This document shows positions 18,356-31,378 of a stretch of DNA of 58,941 bases, one piece after another; within the stretch, counting starts at the first letter, position 1; every line of letters starts with the position of its first letter. The DNA comes from Aeromonas popoffii (GTDB lineage: Bacteria > Pseudomonadota > Gammaproteobacteria > Enterobacterales > Aeromonadaceae), in assembly GCF_000820025.1 (NCBI RefSeq), contig NZ_CDBI01000034.1, positions 1 to 58,941 of the forward strand, written 5' to 3'. Position numbers and translations under genes: made by a program. The notes under the pieces are model-generated. The model made no database searches, was not told the DNA's origin, and worked only from the letters and a program-made list of their open reading frames with translations.

Positions 18356-18429
18356 CATCCATGCAGGGGACGATATTGGGGCATGACCCTGGGTGCCATG
18401 CCAAACAGCGTCCCCCCCGTCCGTCTGTG

Positions 18430-19083
18430 TTACTGGGTAACCACGCCGTCCGGCGTACCGATCAGCACCACATCGGCACCGCGGTGGGCGAACAGGCCGT
18501 TGGTGACCACACCGACAATGGCGTTAAGCTGCACTTCCAGCCCTTTGGCATCCTTGATGGCCATTCCCTTGACGTCCAGTATGATGTTGCCGTTGTCGGT
18601 CACCACCCCCTCACGCCACACCGGATTGCCGCCAAGCTTGCGGATCTCGCGGGCCACGTATTCGCGGGCCATGGGGATCACTTCCACCGGCAGCGGGAAC
18701 TGGCCCATCACGTCCACGGTTTTGGTGTTATCTATGATGCAGATGAACTTGTCGGCCACGGCGGCGACAATCTTCTCGCGGGTCAGGGCCGCGCCACCGC
18801 CCTTGATCATGTCGCGGGTGGCGTTGATCTCGTCGGCACCATCCACATAGACGGAGAGGGCATCGATGTCGTTGAGGTCAAACACCTGGATGCCAAGGCC
18901 CTTGAGGCGCTCGGTGGAGGCCACAGAGCTGGATACGGCCCCCTGGATCTGGCCCTTCATGGTCGCCAGCGCGTCGATGAAGTGGTTGACGGTAGAGCCT
19001 GTGCCTACCCCGACTATGGTGCCGGGAACCACGTACTTGAGCGCAGCCCAACCGGCCGCCTTCTTCATTTCATCTTGAGTCAT
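18430..19083 (-). CDS. rpiA: Ribose-5-phosphate isomerase A
   Basis: 217 aa from the ATG at 19083, with AAAGGA at a good distance (E. coli 219 aa). It interconverts ribose-5-phosphate and ribulose-5-phosphate in the pentose phosphate pathway. The phosphate loop [15 protein letters not shown], the active-site segment [24 protein letters not shown] with catalytic Glu/Lys, and the C-terminal [14 protein letters not shown] are intact. The neighbourhood serA-rpiA-fau also occurs in E. coli. Confidence 0.96.
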   Translation of the reverse strand: MTQDEMKKAAGWAALKYVVPGTIVGVGTGSTVNHFIDALATMKGQIQGAVSSSVASTERLKGLGIQVFDLNDIDALSVYVDGADEINATRDMIKGGGAALTREKIVAAVADKFICIIDNTKTVDVMGQFPLPVEVIPMAREYVAREIRKLGGNPVWREGVVTDNGNIILDVKGMAIKDAKGLEVQLNAIVGVVTNGLFAHRGADVVLIGTPDGVVTQ

Positions 19084-19323
19084 GATGGATCCTTTGGGAA
19101 AAAGCGGGCGCATTATATCCAAGCATCCCCCTCAGAGCGACCACAGCGCTCACGTTCCGGTCCAAAAATCCCCAAGATGTAAATCGTTTGCCTGTTTATT
19201 GAGCCCTGTCGCCCGGGTGGGCCAGAGGGATGGGCGGAAGTGGCGGTATCGAGCGCAACAGGGAGCAGGCCAAAGCCAAGACAGAAAGGGGCTGGCAGTC
19301 AGGGCGGGCCGACTGCCCGGTGG

Positions 19324-19923
19324 TCATGGAAATTGCCAGCAGCGGCTGGGGGTGATGATTTGCGGCAGCGGCACGTCCCACTCCTCCTGCGGTACCGTTT
19401 CCACCTGCTGGCAGTCGTGGGCGATCCCCAGCGGCTTGGGGCCCAGCCTGTGTTCATGCCAGCAGGCGAGGGTGCGATCGTAATAGCCGCCGCCCATGCC
19501 GAGCCGGTTGCCCTCGCCATCGAACGCCACCAGCGGAGTGCAAATAAGGTCGAGGGTGCTGTGAGGCACCACCTGGGACATGTCCAGCTCAGGCTCGGCG
19601 ATGCCATAGCGATTGCGGGTCATGGGGCTGGTGGCGGTATAGCGCAAGAAGAGCAGGTGACCCGGAGTGAAGGGGTGCAGCACCGGCAGGTAGACCTCTT
19701 TTTGCTGGGCCCACAGCCAGTGGATGGCGGGCAGGGGATTGAGTTCACCGTCGTTGGCCAGATAAAGGGCGATGCGTTTGGCGGCCAGGATCTCCGGATG
19801 TTGCTTGAACTGGGCAACCAGCTGCTGGGCGGCTGCCTGCTGCTCGGCCTGGCTCAGGCTCTTTCTGCGCTGGCGGATGAGCTGGCGCAGGGATTGTCTT
19901 TCAGGCTGGGTATCATCCGGCAT
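19324..19923 (-). CDS. fau: 5-formyltetrahydrofolate cyclo-ligase
   Basis: 199 aa from the ATG at 19923. It converts 5-formyl-THF to 5,10-methenyl-THF using ATP, clearing an inhibitory folate. Signatures are the N-terminal RQLIRQRRKSLS, the substrate loop YGIAEPE, and the C-terminal ATP-binding GNRLGMGGGYYDRTL. In E. coli the gene (ygfA) lies just after 6S RNA (ssrS); here the upstream gene is nhaC and no 6S RNA was recognised in the 156-bp gap. A 7-bp imperfect hairpin (GGCAGTC/GACTGCC) follows the stop. Confidence 0.93.
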   Translation of the reverse strand: MPDDTQPERQSLRQLIRQRRKSLSQAEQQAAAQQLVAQFKQHPEILAAKRIALYLANDGELNPLPAIHWLWAQQKEVYLPVLHPFTPGHLLFLRYTATSPMTRNRYGIAEPELDMSQVVPHSTLDLICTPLVAFDGEGNRLGMGGGYYDRTLACWHEHRLGPKPLGIAHDCQQVETVPQEEWDVPLPQIITPSRCWQFP

Positions 19924-20039
19924 GGGGGCTCCTCTTGTGTGCACCTGTGTGGTGCAGATGGGTTGCCGCAACGGGCTGGGCTACCTTAACAAGGCTGGCG
20001 GGGTATGAACAGTGCGACCAGCCCTACTTGAAATGGGCC

Positions 20040-20068
20040 GCCGGGCAGGATTCAATGCCCCGCCCGGC
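20040..20068 (-). terminator. Hairpin after the nhaC-type antiporter gene
   Basis: On the minus strand, stem GCCGGGC/GCCCGGC with a 15-base loop starts 12 bp after the stop. It lacks a T-run, so termination is plausible rather than certain. Confidence 0.55.
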
Positions 20069-20079
20069 AGCGGATGTAA

Positions 20080-21414
20080 TTACTTGTCAGAGCCCTTGGC
20101 CATCTGATGTTTGACGAACACGGCCACTATAGCCGCCAACGCCAGGGCCATGGGATAGAAGCTCATGCTCACCACCGAGAGCGGAGAGAGGGCGAAGATG
20201 GAACCCAGCAGCAGCGCCTGGGCGCCCCAGGGGAGCAACCCTTGTACCACGCAGGAGAAGATATCCAGCATGGAGGCGGCGCGGCGCGGGGTGACGCCGT
20301 GATGCTCCGCCAGCTCCCGTGCCACCTTGCTGGCGACGATAATGGCCACTGTATTGTTGGCGATACAGAGGTTGGTCAGTCCCACTACGCCGGCGATGCC
20401 GAGCTCGGCCGCCCTCTCGTTCTGCTCGCCATCGTGCTGGCGGGTGAAGCGGGCAATCAGGGTACTGATCCGCTCGCTGATCCAGGCCAGCCCGCCCTGG
20501 CGTTCCATCAGGGTGCCGAGACCCCCGAGCAGCATGGAGAGCAGGAAGATCTCCTGCATGCTGGTAAAGCCCTGATAGATGTCCTTGCTGAACTGGCCCA
20601 GCGGATAACCGCTGACCATGCCCACAGCGCCAGCGGCCAGTATGCCAATGCCCAGCACCATGAAGACGTTCATGCCGGATAGGGCCAGCACCAGGATCAG
20701 CAGGTAAGGCATTACCTTGAACAGATCCGCATGGGCTGTCGTGGCGGGGGCTTCTCCCACGGATCCCAGGGTCAGATAGAGCAGGATCACTGCGATGGCG
20801 GCGGGGGCGGCAATCTTGAAATTCTCGCGAAACTTGTCCTTCATCTCGCAGCCCTGGCTGCGGGTTGCCGCTATGGTGGTGTCGGAGATGATGGAGAGGT
20901 TATCGCCGAACATGGCGCCGGAGAGAATGGTGCCGGCCATCAGCACGGGATCGATCCCGGCGGCTTGGGCAACGCCAAGGGCCACGGGTGCCACGGCCCC
21001 GATCGTGCCCATGGAGGTGCCCATGGCGGTGGCAATAAAGGCAGAGATGAGGAACAGCCCCGGCAGCAGGAACCAGCCCGGGATCAGCGACAGGCCCAGC
21101 GCGACAGTGGCATCCACCCCGCCGGTGGCCTTGGCCACAGTGGCAAAGGCGCCCGCCAGTAGATAGATGAGGCACATCGCCATGATGTTGCTGTCACCGA
21201 CCCCCTTGAAGAAGGTCTCCAGATTCTTGTTGAACCCCTCTCTCCCCAGCATCAGCGCCAGTATGACGGCGGGCAGGGCAGCTACGGGGGCGGGCAACTG
21301 GTAGAAGGCGAACTCGACCCCCTGCAGGGTGAGCCAGGTGCCGGTACCGATAAAGAGCGCGAGAAAGGCCAGAAGAGGCAGCAGGGCTCTGGCACTGGGT
21401 TGGGTCTGGATCAT
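20080..21414 (-). CDS. nhaC: Na+/H+ antiporter, NhaC family
   Basis: 444 aa with about 11-12 hydrophobic segments. It begins MIQTQPSARALLPLLAFLAL and carries the ion-transporter features MGTSMGTIGAVAPVALG, SGAMFGDNLSIISDTTIAA (polar residues within helices) and GLTNLCIANNTVAII. By family it sits in the inner membrane and exchanges Na+ (or malate/lactate in some relatives) for protons. AGAGGA precedes the ATG. It is followed by fau on the same strand after a hairpin. The exact substrate cannot be told from sequence. Confidence 0.88.
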   Translation of the reverse strand: MIQTQPSARALLPLLAFLALFIGTGTWLTLQGVEFAFYQLPAPVAALPAVILALMLGREGFNKNLETFFKGVGDSNIMAMCLIYLLAGAFATVAKATGGVDATVALGLSLIPGWFLLPGLFLISAFIATAMGTSMGTIGAVAPVALGVAQAAGIDPVLMAGTILSGAMFGDNLSIISDTTIAATRSQGCEMKDKFRENFKIAAPAAIAVILLYLTLGSVGEAPATTAHADLFKVMPYLLILVLALSGMNVFMVLGIGILAAGAVGMVSGYPLGQFSKDIYQGFTSMQEIFLLSMLLGGLGTLMERQGGLAWISERISTLIARFTRQHDGEQNERAAELGIAGVVGLTNLCIANNTVAIIVASKVARELAEHHGVTPRRAASMLDIFSCVVQGLLPWGAQALLLGSIFALSPLSVVSMSFYPMALALAAIVAVFVKHQMAKGSDK

Positions 21415-21833
21415 GTGTTCCTCTGTGGTTGAACATGACCTCCCTGTCGCAGCCAGCCCTGATGAACGGGGGTGAGCCTGGCGGGCATCCTGCCGCTATG
21501 GGGCGCCTACAGTAGTGAGTCGGGGCCATCCGGTCAAGATAGACGTCCAGACGGATAGGTGTTTTTATTGATCAGTTCAGCATTCATTAAAATATCAAAA
21601 GTATGTTCGGATAAATCAATTAATATTGTTAATTATTCGGTGTCATGGGGCGGGTTATCTGCGCATTTTTCACTGACATGGGATGTGGCTGACGGGGCAT
21701 GTGGGGGTACTGGATATCCGGACGCTCTGTGCGTTTGGGATTGGGCTTTAACGCCGCCTGCAGAGTATAGCGAGCGTTGCACTGGCATCTACAGACCACA
21801 AGGCGGCGCTGATATTCGGTCAAGGTGGCGCTG
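21415..21833. other. Intergenic region between nhaC and the hydrolase gene
   Basis: About 420 bp. The part nearest nhaC should hold its promoter; an AT-rich block at 21556-21645 contains several -10-like hexamers. A 100-codon plus-strand frame (21559-21861) runs through both AT-rich and G+C-rich halves, has no ribosome-binding site and overlaps the hydrolase 3' end, so I do not call it. No repeats or hairpins of note. Confidence 0.45.
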
Positions 21834-22802
21834 TTACTGCGCCATTTCCCCCACTGCTTGAACGGCTGCAGCCAGGGCGTGGCTATCGAGAGTCAGGGGA
21901 ATGTGGCTGATACCTGGCACCAGGGTGACGGGCCATGGAATGCCGAGTGCTCTTAACTCGGGTTCCAGTTGGTCGGTTTTAAACGCTTCGTCATCGGTGC
22001 CCGCGATCACGGCGCAGGGGCGCTGTACATTGCGCAAATTCTGCCGGTAGTCGCGCTCTGGCTGGAAGTTCGCGGCGAGGTTGAATGAGTAGGAGGGGGT
22101 CAGGAGAGCTTTCGCTTCGTCATTGAGCGCAAAGTTCAGCACCGTCAGATGGTTGAGTGCGGAAATATGGAAACCGTTGAGGATGCTCAGGGCAATGAGG
22201 CGAGGAATGCCGACACTCACCCAGCCGCCGCTGTTTGGTCGGTAGTTGGCGGCCGTGGGGCCGAGATAGGGGGAGAGGAGCAGGTAGTTGTCGAACAGGG
22301 TTTGTCGTGAGCCACCGGCGACGCGCAGCACAAAGCCACCGCCGGACGAGAAGCCCGCGAGGGTGGCGGGTTGACTCGGGGCCACTGCTGCGGCGAAATC
22401 TTCCAGATCGTCTTCCAGTTGGCCTATGTAGGCTATCGTGCCTCTCTGGCCCGACTCGCCATGGCCGCGGATATCGAGGGCGTAGGCGTCGTATCCCGCT
22501 TGCGCGAAGGCACTTGCCATCTTGTGCATGCTCTGGCCATTGGCCGAGGAGCCATGAACAAGTACCACGCTGCCCCTGATATGCTTGCCGGCGGAGGCGT
22601 AGTGCCGGTAGGCGAGCTCGGTACCGTCTCGGGCCTTGTATCTGGAAGATGAGGGGATGTTACGCCAATCAATGTGTTTGAAGGGGTCGCTGATACTGGT
22701 CATCTCCGGCGCCGGACCTGGCCCGCCAAACAGCAGCGCCGCCACAAGGGTGACAAGGCCGAGCGACAGCAGGCCCAGTACGCACAGCAATCTCGTATTC
22801 AT
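21834..22802 (-). CDS. Alpha/beta hydrolase, membrane-anchored or exported
   Basis: 322 aa. Residues 5-26 form a hydrophobic N-terminal segment with no lipobox Cys, so the protein is probably anchored in the inner membrane facing the periplasm. The serine-hydrolase triad is visible: nucleophile in GFSSGGG (about residue 153), Asp in AGTDDEAF and His in GISHIPL near the C-terminus; the oxyanion loop is LVHGSSANGQSM. RDGTELAYRHY, with DIRGHGESG further on, places it near the lysophospholipase/monoacylglycerol lipase-like (serine aminopeptidase S33, Hydrolase_4) group. The substrate is unknown. A good ribosome-binding site (AGGAAG) precedes the ATG. Confidence 0.85.
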   Translation of the reverse strand: MNTRLLCVLGLLSLGLVTLVAALLFGGPGPAPEMTSISDPFKHIDWRNIPSSSRYKARDGTELAYRHYASAGKHIRGSVVLVHGSSANGQSMHKMASAFAQAGYDAYALDIRGHGESGQRGTIAYIGQLEDDLEDFAAAVAPSQPATLAGFSSGGGFVLRVAGGSRQTLFDNYLLLSPYLGPTAANYRPNSGGWVSVGIPRLIALSILNGFHISALNHLTVLNFALNDEAKALLTPSYSFNLAANFQPERDYRQNLRNVQRPCAVIAGTDDEAFKTDQLEPELRALGIPWPVTLVPGISHIPLTLDSHALAAAVQAVGEMAQ

Positions 22803-23026
22803 ATGTTTACTTCCTAGCTATGGGCGTCAATTGCAGCTTTTTATCGGCGGAAACCTATCATATGGTGCCGTCTCTAGCAAACCTCAAACCGTCAGTCTGT
22901 GGGGGGAGTGGCAAGCCTGTGCATTAGCCATGTTGAGCGGTTCACTGTCGAGCCAGAACCAAAGAGCGTGTCTCACGGCTTTTCAAAGCGGGCGCAGGCT
23001 GGTAAAACGGTCTCTTTCCATAATAA

Positions 23027-23857
<831 letters not shown>

Positions 23858-23910
23858 GTGGCCAAGGTGGCGGCAGGTGGACTGCAATGGTTCCTCCTGA
23901 CAGTGTTGCC

Positions 23911-23935
23911 AAACCCCGGTTCGCCGGGGTTTTTC
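23911..23935 (+). terminator. Terminator of dapB
   Basis: A 9-bp stem (AAACCCCGG/CCGGGGTTT) with a TTCG tetraloop and following T-run, 53 bp after the stop codon. Confidence 0.92.
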
Positions 23936-24353
23936 ATCTGTTTTTGTATAAATGGCACTTACATCCTGTTTTGTATGTGAAATGGCCTAAACTGCTTCTT
24001 TACCCAATCCATCCCATCCGCTCATTGCCCAAATGTCATCAAAGGGTAATGGGATTGAGCCTCAATGCCCCCTGTGTCCGCATTTTTTACATGACATGAA
24101 AAAGACTAAAAATTCAAAACGAGAAAAACGTTTTACACGTTTTCTTGCCACTGAATGGGCAATAAAAAGCTCTTTTAACTCGATATTAATTTTTTTTGTG
24201 AATTTCAATTCATTGTTTTTTAAGGTTTAAGATTTGATTTTTGTGGGTTGAGTGGCATGAGCGCTCCCTTTTGCATCAGGTTTTGCCTTTTCTTTTGGCG
24301 GAGGGGGTTGCAAAGCAACATAGTGCATAGATAATGGGTAATGTTGCTTTTTT
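23936..24353. other. AT-rich upstream region of carAB
   Basis: About 420 bp without a gene. The stretch 24090-24240 is very AT-rich. AAAACGTTTT at about 24125-24134 is the core of a PurR-box-like palindrome, but the flanks match poorly. E. coli carAB has a similarly long control region bound by IHF, PepA and PurR; only composition and position suggest a parallel here. Confidence 0.4.
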
Positions 24354-24371
24354 ATTGAATTTAGATGCATT
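24354..24371 (+). promoter_or_regulatory. ArgR-box-like site upstream of carA
   Basis: ATTGAATTTAGATGCATT matches the ARG-box consensus (TGAAT, four A/T-rich bases, ATTCA) with one mismatch in the right half (ATGCA). It lies 17 bp upstream of the -35 of the carA promoter. E. coli carAB is repressed by ArgR through paired boxes; only one good box is seen here. Confidence 0.55.
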
Positions 24372-24388
24372 TAAAACGAGAAAAGACG

Positions 24389-24416
24389 TTGAAATGCGAT
24401 CGTTTTTAAGTAGAAT
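24389..24416 (+). promoter_or_regulatory. Sigma70 promoter of carAB
   Basis: TTGAAA (24389-24394), 16-bp spacer, TAGAAT (24411-24416), each with one mismatch to consensus. The predicted start near 24423 gives a leader of about 105 bases that contains the perfect palindrome GGGTCCGGACCC. Confidence 0.7.
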
Positions 24417-24527
24417 GCGCCCAATTTGCCAGAAATCTGCCGGGTTTGAGCCCTGTTTTACACAGGGTCCGGACCCGCAACACCCAGGTAAATTGCTGAA
24501 TTTAAAGCTAAATAACTGGAGGTTGTC

Positions 24528-25679
24528 TTGAATCACACTGCATTGCTAGTGCTGGAAGATGGAACTGTGTTCAAAGGCGTGTCGATAGGCGCCGAGGGAT
24601 GTTCCGTTGGTGAAGTGGTTTTCAATACGTCGATGACGGGCTATCAGGAAATCCTCACCGATCCCTCTTATTCCCGTCAGATAGTCACCCTCACTTACCC
24701 CCATATAGGCAACACCGGCACCAACAGCGAAGATGAAGAGTCCAGTCAAATCCACGCTCAGGGATTGATCATCCGTGACCTTCCGATACTTGCCTCCAAT
24801 TTCCGCAATCAGCAATCCCTCTCCGATTACCTCAAGTCTCACAACATCGTTGGCATCGCCGACATCGACACCCGCAAACTGACCCGTATCCTGCGCGAGA
24901 AAGGCGCCCAGGCTGGCTGCATTCTGGCCGGTAAACAGGTAGATGACGGTCTGCTCGGTGCAGAGAAGGCCCTCGAACAGGCCCGCGCCTTCCCTGGTCT
25001 CAAGGGGATGGATCTGGCCAAGGAAGTTACGGTTGAGCAGCCCTACGCCTGGACCGAAGGGAGCTGGCAGCTTGGCAAGGGGCATGTCACCCCGGCGGCC
25101 GATGAACTCAAATACCACGTGGTGGCCTATGACTTTGGCGTCAAGCGCAACATCCTGCGCATGCTGGTGGATCGTGGCTGCCGTCTGACAGTGGTGCCGG
25201 CCAAGACCCCGGCCGCCGAGGTGCTGGCGATGAATCCCGATGGCATCTTCCTCTCCAACGGCCCCGGTGACCCCGAGCCGTGCGACTACGCCATCGAGGC
25301 CATCAAGACCTTCCTCAATACCAACACCCCGGTGTTCGGTATCTGCCTGGGTCACCAGCTGCTGGGTCTGGCCTCCGGTGCCAAGACCGTCAAGATGAAG
25401 TTTGGCCACCACGGCGCCAACCATCCGGTCAAGAGCCTCGATGACAACACAGTGATGATCACCGCCCAGAACCACGGTTTCGCCGTGGACGAGAGCTCCC
25501 TGCCAGACTGCCTGCGCGCCACTCACGTCTCCCTGTTTGACGGATCCCTGCAAGGTATTCACCGCACCGACCGTCCGGCCTTCAGCTTCCAGGGTCACCC
25601 CGAAGCGAGCCCGGGCCCGCACGACTGTGCCGGTCTGTTCGACCACTTTATTGAATTGATCAAGCAGTATCGCGCTTAA
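24528..25679 (+). CDS. carA: Carbamoyl-phosphate synthase small subunit
   Basis: 383 aa (E. coli 382). The start is TTG at 24528, with GGAGG five bases upstream; E. coli carA also starts with UUG. The subunit hydrolyses glutamine and passes ammonia to CarB for carbamoyl phosphate, the precursor of arginine and pyrimidines. The N-terminal domain ([29 protein letters not shown]) is followed by a class I glutaminase domain with the nucleophile Cys at about residue 273 ([11 protein letters not shown]) and the His-x-Glu pair in [10 protein letters not shown]. It is separated from carB by 16 bp. Confidence 0.97.
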   Translation: MNHTALLVLEDGTVFKGVSIGAEGCSVGEVVFNTSMTGYQEILTDPSYSRQIVTLTYPHIGNTGTNSEDEESSQIHAQGLIIRDLPILASNFRNQQSLSDYLKSHNIVGIADIDTRKLTRILREKGAQAGCILAGKQVDDGLLGAEKALEQARAFPGLKGMDLAKEVTVEQPYAWTEGSWQLGKGHVTPAADELKYHVVAYDFGVKRNILRMLVDRGCRLTVVPAKTPAAEVLAMNPDGIFLSNGPGDPEPCDYAIEAIKTFLNTNTPVFGICLGHQLLGLASGAKTVKMKFGHHGANHPVKSLDDNTVMITAQNHGFAVDESSLPDCLRATHVSLFDGSLQGIHRTDRPAFSFQGHPEASPGPHDCAGLFDHFIELIKQYRA

Positions 25680-25695
25680 GAGGAAAAGAGAAGCC

Positions 25696-28920
<3,225 letters not shown>

Positions 28921-28986
28921 GGATTGCGCAATAAAGGGCAGGGGAATCTTCCTGCTCCTCGTTGCACAACACACGCGCACCCTGAA

Positions 28987-29012
28987 AAACCCCGCCAGCG
29001 ATGGCGGGGTTT
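28987..29012 (+). terminator. Terminator of carAB
   Basis: A 10-bp stem (AAACCCCGCC/GGCGGGGTTT), 6-base loop, then CTGTTTTTTT; 66 bp after the carB stop. Confidence 0.93.
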
Positions 29013-29193
29013 CTGTTTTTTTGGCGGCTCTGACCAGCCTCCGTCATGGGGGAAAGGTGCGCATGGGAGAGGGGATATGGTCAGCGGAGGGTGATATACA
29101 CCCTATTAACAGCATAAAAGTGATAATGATTGCGCATTGGCGGCTCTGGTTTGCAATCTTTGCAATCACTCGCCCGGCCCACCTCTATATACT

Positions 29194-29473
29194 GATTTCT
29201 CATCAAACAAGGTCGTCTGCGCCCGCAACCGCGGGGTGCGAGGCTCAGGGCCAGTTGCTTATCCGGCAGCCGAGGCCGGCCCCTTTATCCATAGGGACCA
29301 CAGGAAACCGGTTGTGGGGTTACCACCCACGCAACCGTCAGGGCCAGCGTTACCACGCAAGCCCGCTTCCCCCTCCTTACCCCGTCAGCTTGCCTGCCCA
29401 GTCGCGTCGTTGCTCACCTTCATTGCCCGCAACGGCGCCGCGCCTCAAGGACATCAGCCAAGGGAATCTGAAT
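29194..29473 (+). promoter_or_regulatory. Long structured leader before leuA
   Basis: Between a -10-like TATACT (29188-29193) and the leuA ATG lie 280 G+C-rich bases with several inverted repeats, for example CGGTTG (29309-29314)/CAACCG (29332-29337) enclosing a GGG/CCC pairing, CCCT/AGGG at 29281-29296, and two copies of TCAGGGCCAG (about 29245 and 29338). A frame stays open through the leader in phase with leuA, but its composition is not protein-like. No run of Leu codons typical of a leucine attenuator and no known riboswitch core was recognised. It may be a cis-acting RNA. Confidence 0.4.
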
Positions 29474-31132
29474 ATGAGCTTCGATCATCGCAAATACCGC
29501 CCCGCCCCCGTGATCGCGCTGGCGGACCGTCAATGGCCCAACCGAGTGATGACGCGTGCGCCGCGCTGGTGCGCTGTGGACTTGCGCGATGGCAATCAGG
29601 CGCTGGTCGAACCGATGACGGTGGCCCAGAAGCTGCAAATGTGGGCACTGATGGTCCATGTGGGCTTCAAGCATATCGAGGTGGGGTTCCCTGCCGCCTC
29701 CCAGCCCGATTTTGACTTCGTGCGTGAGCTCATCGAGCGCAATCTCATTCCGGACGATGTCACCATACAGGTGCTGGTGCAGGCCCGTGAGGATCTCATT
29801 GCCCGTACCTTCGAATCGCTCAAGGGGGCCAAACGCGCCATCGTCCACGTCTACAACTCGGTCAACCCGACCCAGCGCAACTATGTATTCAACACCGGGC
29901 GCGAGGGGGTCAAGGCCATCGCCGTGCAGGGGGCGCGTTGGGTGCGCGACCATGCGGTGCGCAACCCCGGCACAGAGTGGAGCTTTCAGTATTCCCCCGA
30001 GAGTTTTAGCAGCACCGAGGTGGAGTTCGCGTTAGAGGTGTGTGACGCCGTCATCGACGAGTGGCGCCCCGCAGGCCGTCCCATGATCCTCAACCTGCCA
30101 GCCACGGTGGAGGTGAACACCCCCAATGTGTTTGCGGATCAGGTGGAGTGGTTCTGCCGCCACCTCAAGGCGCGTCCCGAGGTGAGCATCTCCATCCACA
30201 CCCACAACGATCGGGGCTGCGGGGTGGCTGCCGCCGAGCTGGCGGTGCTGGCGGGGGCCGATCGCATTGAGGGCACCCTGCTCGGCAATGGCGAGCGCAC
30301 CGGCAACATGGACATCGTCACCATGGCCATGAACCTCTACAGCCAGGGCATAGACCCCGAGCTGGATCTCTCTGACATGGATGCCATCGTCGCCACCGTG
30401 GGGGCCTGCACCCAGATAGCCCTGCACCCGCGCCACCCCTACGCGGGCGAGCTGGTCTACACGGCGTTTTCCGGCAGCCATCAGGATGCCATTCGCAAAT
30501 CCCTGGCAGCAGAGAAGCCCAATGCCTATTGGGATGTGGCTTATTTGCCCATCGATCCCGCAGACTTGGGCCGCAGCTACGAGGCGGTGATCCGCATTAA
30601 CAGCCAGTCCGGCAAGGGCGGCGTCACCTATCTGCTGGAGCGCGACCTTGGCCTGCAACTGCCGCGCTGGTTGCAAATCGACTTCAGTCGCCGGGTACAG
30701 GCGCAGGCCGAGGCAAGCAGCAGCGAAATAAGCCCTGAGCAGATCCGTGCCCTGTTCGAGCAGCACTACCTCGAGCCGGTGCACGGTTATCGCATCGGTC
30801 GCTTCCAGCTTGGTCACGACAGTCAGGAGAGTCTGCGCCTCGAGTTGCAGACCCCGAACGGCGCACTGCAACTGTGCGGTGAAGGGGAGGGGGCCATCAC
30901 TGCGCTGGTCAACGGCTGGGAGCGCCAGACCGGGATGCACATAGACGTGCTCGATTACTCGGAACATGCCCTCAGCGCCGGCACCGAGTCCCGCGCCGCC
31001 GCCTATGTGCTGCTGAGTGTCGATGGCCAGCGCATGTGCGGGGTCGCCATCGGTCGCGACGTGGTCAACGCTTCCTTGCAGGCGGTGATCAATGGCGCGG
31101 CGCAAATTGAGGCCCTGCGCCAGACGGCTTGA
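29474..31132 (+). CDS. leuA: 2-isopropylmalate synthase, class II (long) type
   Basis: 552 aa from the ATG at 29474 (AAGGGA upstream), the length of the Pseudomonas/actinobacterial type rather than the 523-aa enterobacterial LeuA. It condenses acetyl-CoA with 2-oxoisovalerate, the first step of leucine synthesis. The TIM-barrel signature is WCAVDLRDGNQALVEPM; the metal-binding HTHNDRGCGVAAAELA and the GNGERTGNMD loop are intact. The C-terminal 130 residues are the LeuA dimer domain, where leucine binds in related enzymes. It stands alone, without leuBCD. Confidence 0.93.
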   Translation: MSFDHRKYRPAPVIALADRQWPNRVMTRAPRWCAVDLRDGNQALVEPMTVAQKLQMWALMVHVGFKHIEVGFPAASQPDFDFVRELIERNLIPDDVTIQVLVQAREDLIARTFESLKGAKRAIVHVYNSVNPTQRNYVFNTGREGVKAIAVQGARWVRDHAVRNPGTEWSFQYSPESFSSTEVEFALEVCDAVIDEWRPAGRPMILNLPATVEVNTPNVFADQVEWFCRHLKARPEVSISIHTHNDRGCGVAAAELAVLAGADRIEGTLLGNGERTGNMDIVTMAMNLYSQGIDPELDLSDMDAIVATVGACTQIALHPRHPYAGELVYTAFSGSHQDAIRKSLAAEKPNAYWDVAYLPIDPADLGRSYEAVIRINSQSGKGGVTYLLERDLGLQLPRWLQIDFSRRVQAQAEASSSEISPEQIRALFEQHYLEPVHGYRIGRFQLGHDSQESLRLELQTPNGALQLCGEGEGAITALVNGWERQTGMHIDVLDYSEHALSAGTESRAAAYVLLSVDGQRMCGVAIGRDVVNASLQAVINGAAQIEALRQTA

Positions 31133-31196
31133 TCCGCCCCCTGAGCTGCTGCCGGGACACTGTCTTTACCTCTGGTCATGGCCGATACATCGGCAA

Positions 31197-31237
31197 GGCC
31201 CCCGTCCAACCGGCGGGGGCCTGGTTGGACGGGGGCC
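31197..31237. repeat. Perfect 15-bp inverted repeat downstream of leuA
   Basis: GGCCCCCGTCCAACC (31197-31211) and its exact complement (31223-31237) flank an 11-base loop that can itself pair (GGCGGGGGCCT). No T-run follows, so it is not a standard terminator; it lies 65 bp after leuA and about 140 bp before the lipoprotein gene. Confidence 0.85.
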
Positions 31238-31378
31238 GGTGCTATCTGGCTGGTCAGGCTCCTGTCTTCAGATCCCCCAATTCTTCAGATCCCCCCATCA
31301 ATCCTCTACAATGCCCAGCTGCTGGGGCTCGGACTTGTCTGCTCAAGCCTGTGGCGCCTCATCCATCGGGAAGCTTTC

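Noticed and set aside
19924..20079. Possible 6S RNA (ssrS) ahead of fau, as in E. coli
   Set aside because: The gap is too short once the nhaC hairpin is placed, and the long imperfect closing stem with central bubble of 6S RNA could not be drawn.
21559..21861. 100-codon plus-strand frame between nhaC and the hydrolase
   Set aside because: Crosses a sharp composition change, overlaps the hydrolase end, no ribosome-binding site.
24118..24140. PurR box upstream of carA
   Set aside because: Only the AAACGTTTT core matches; flanking positions of the operator do not.
29221..29360. TPP riboswitch in the leuA leader (GGGGTGC and CCAGCG segments caught the eye)
   Set aside because: The CUGAGA and UGAUCUGG segments are missing and the spacing is wrong.
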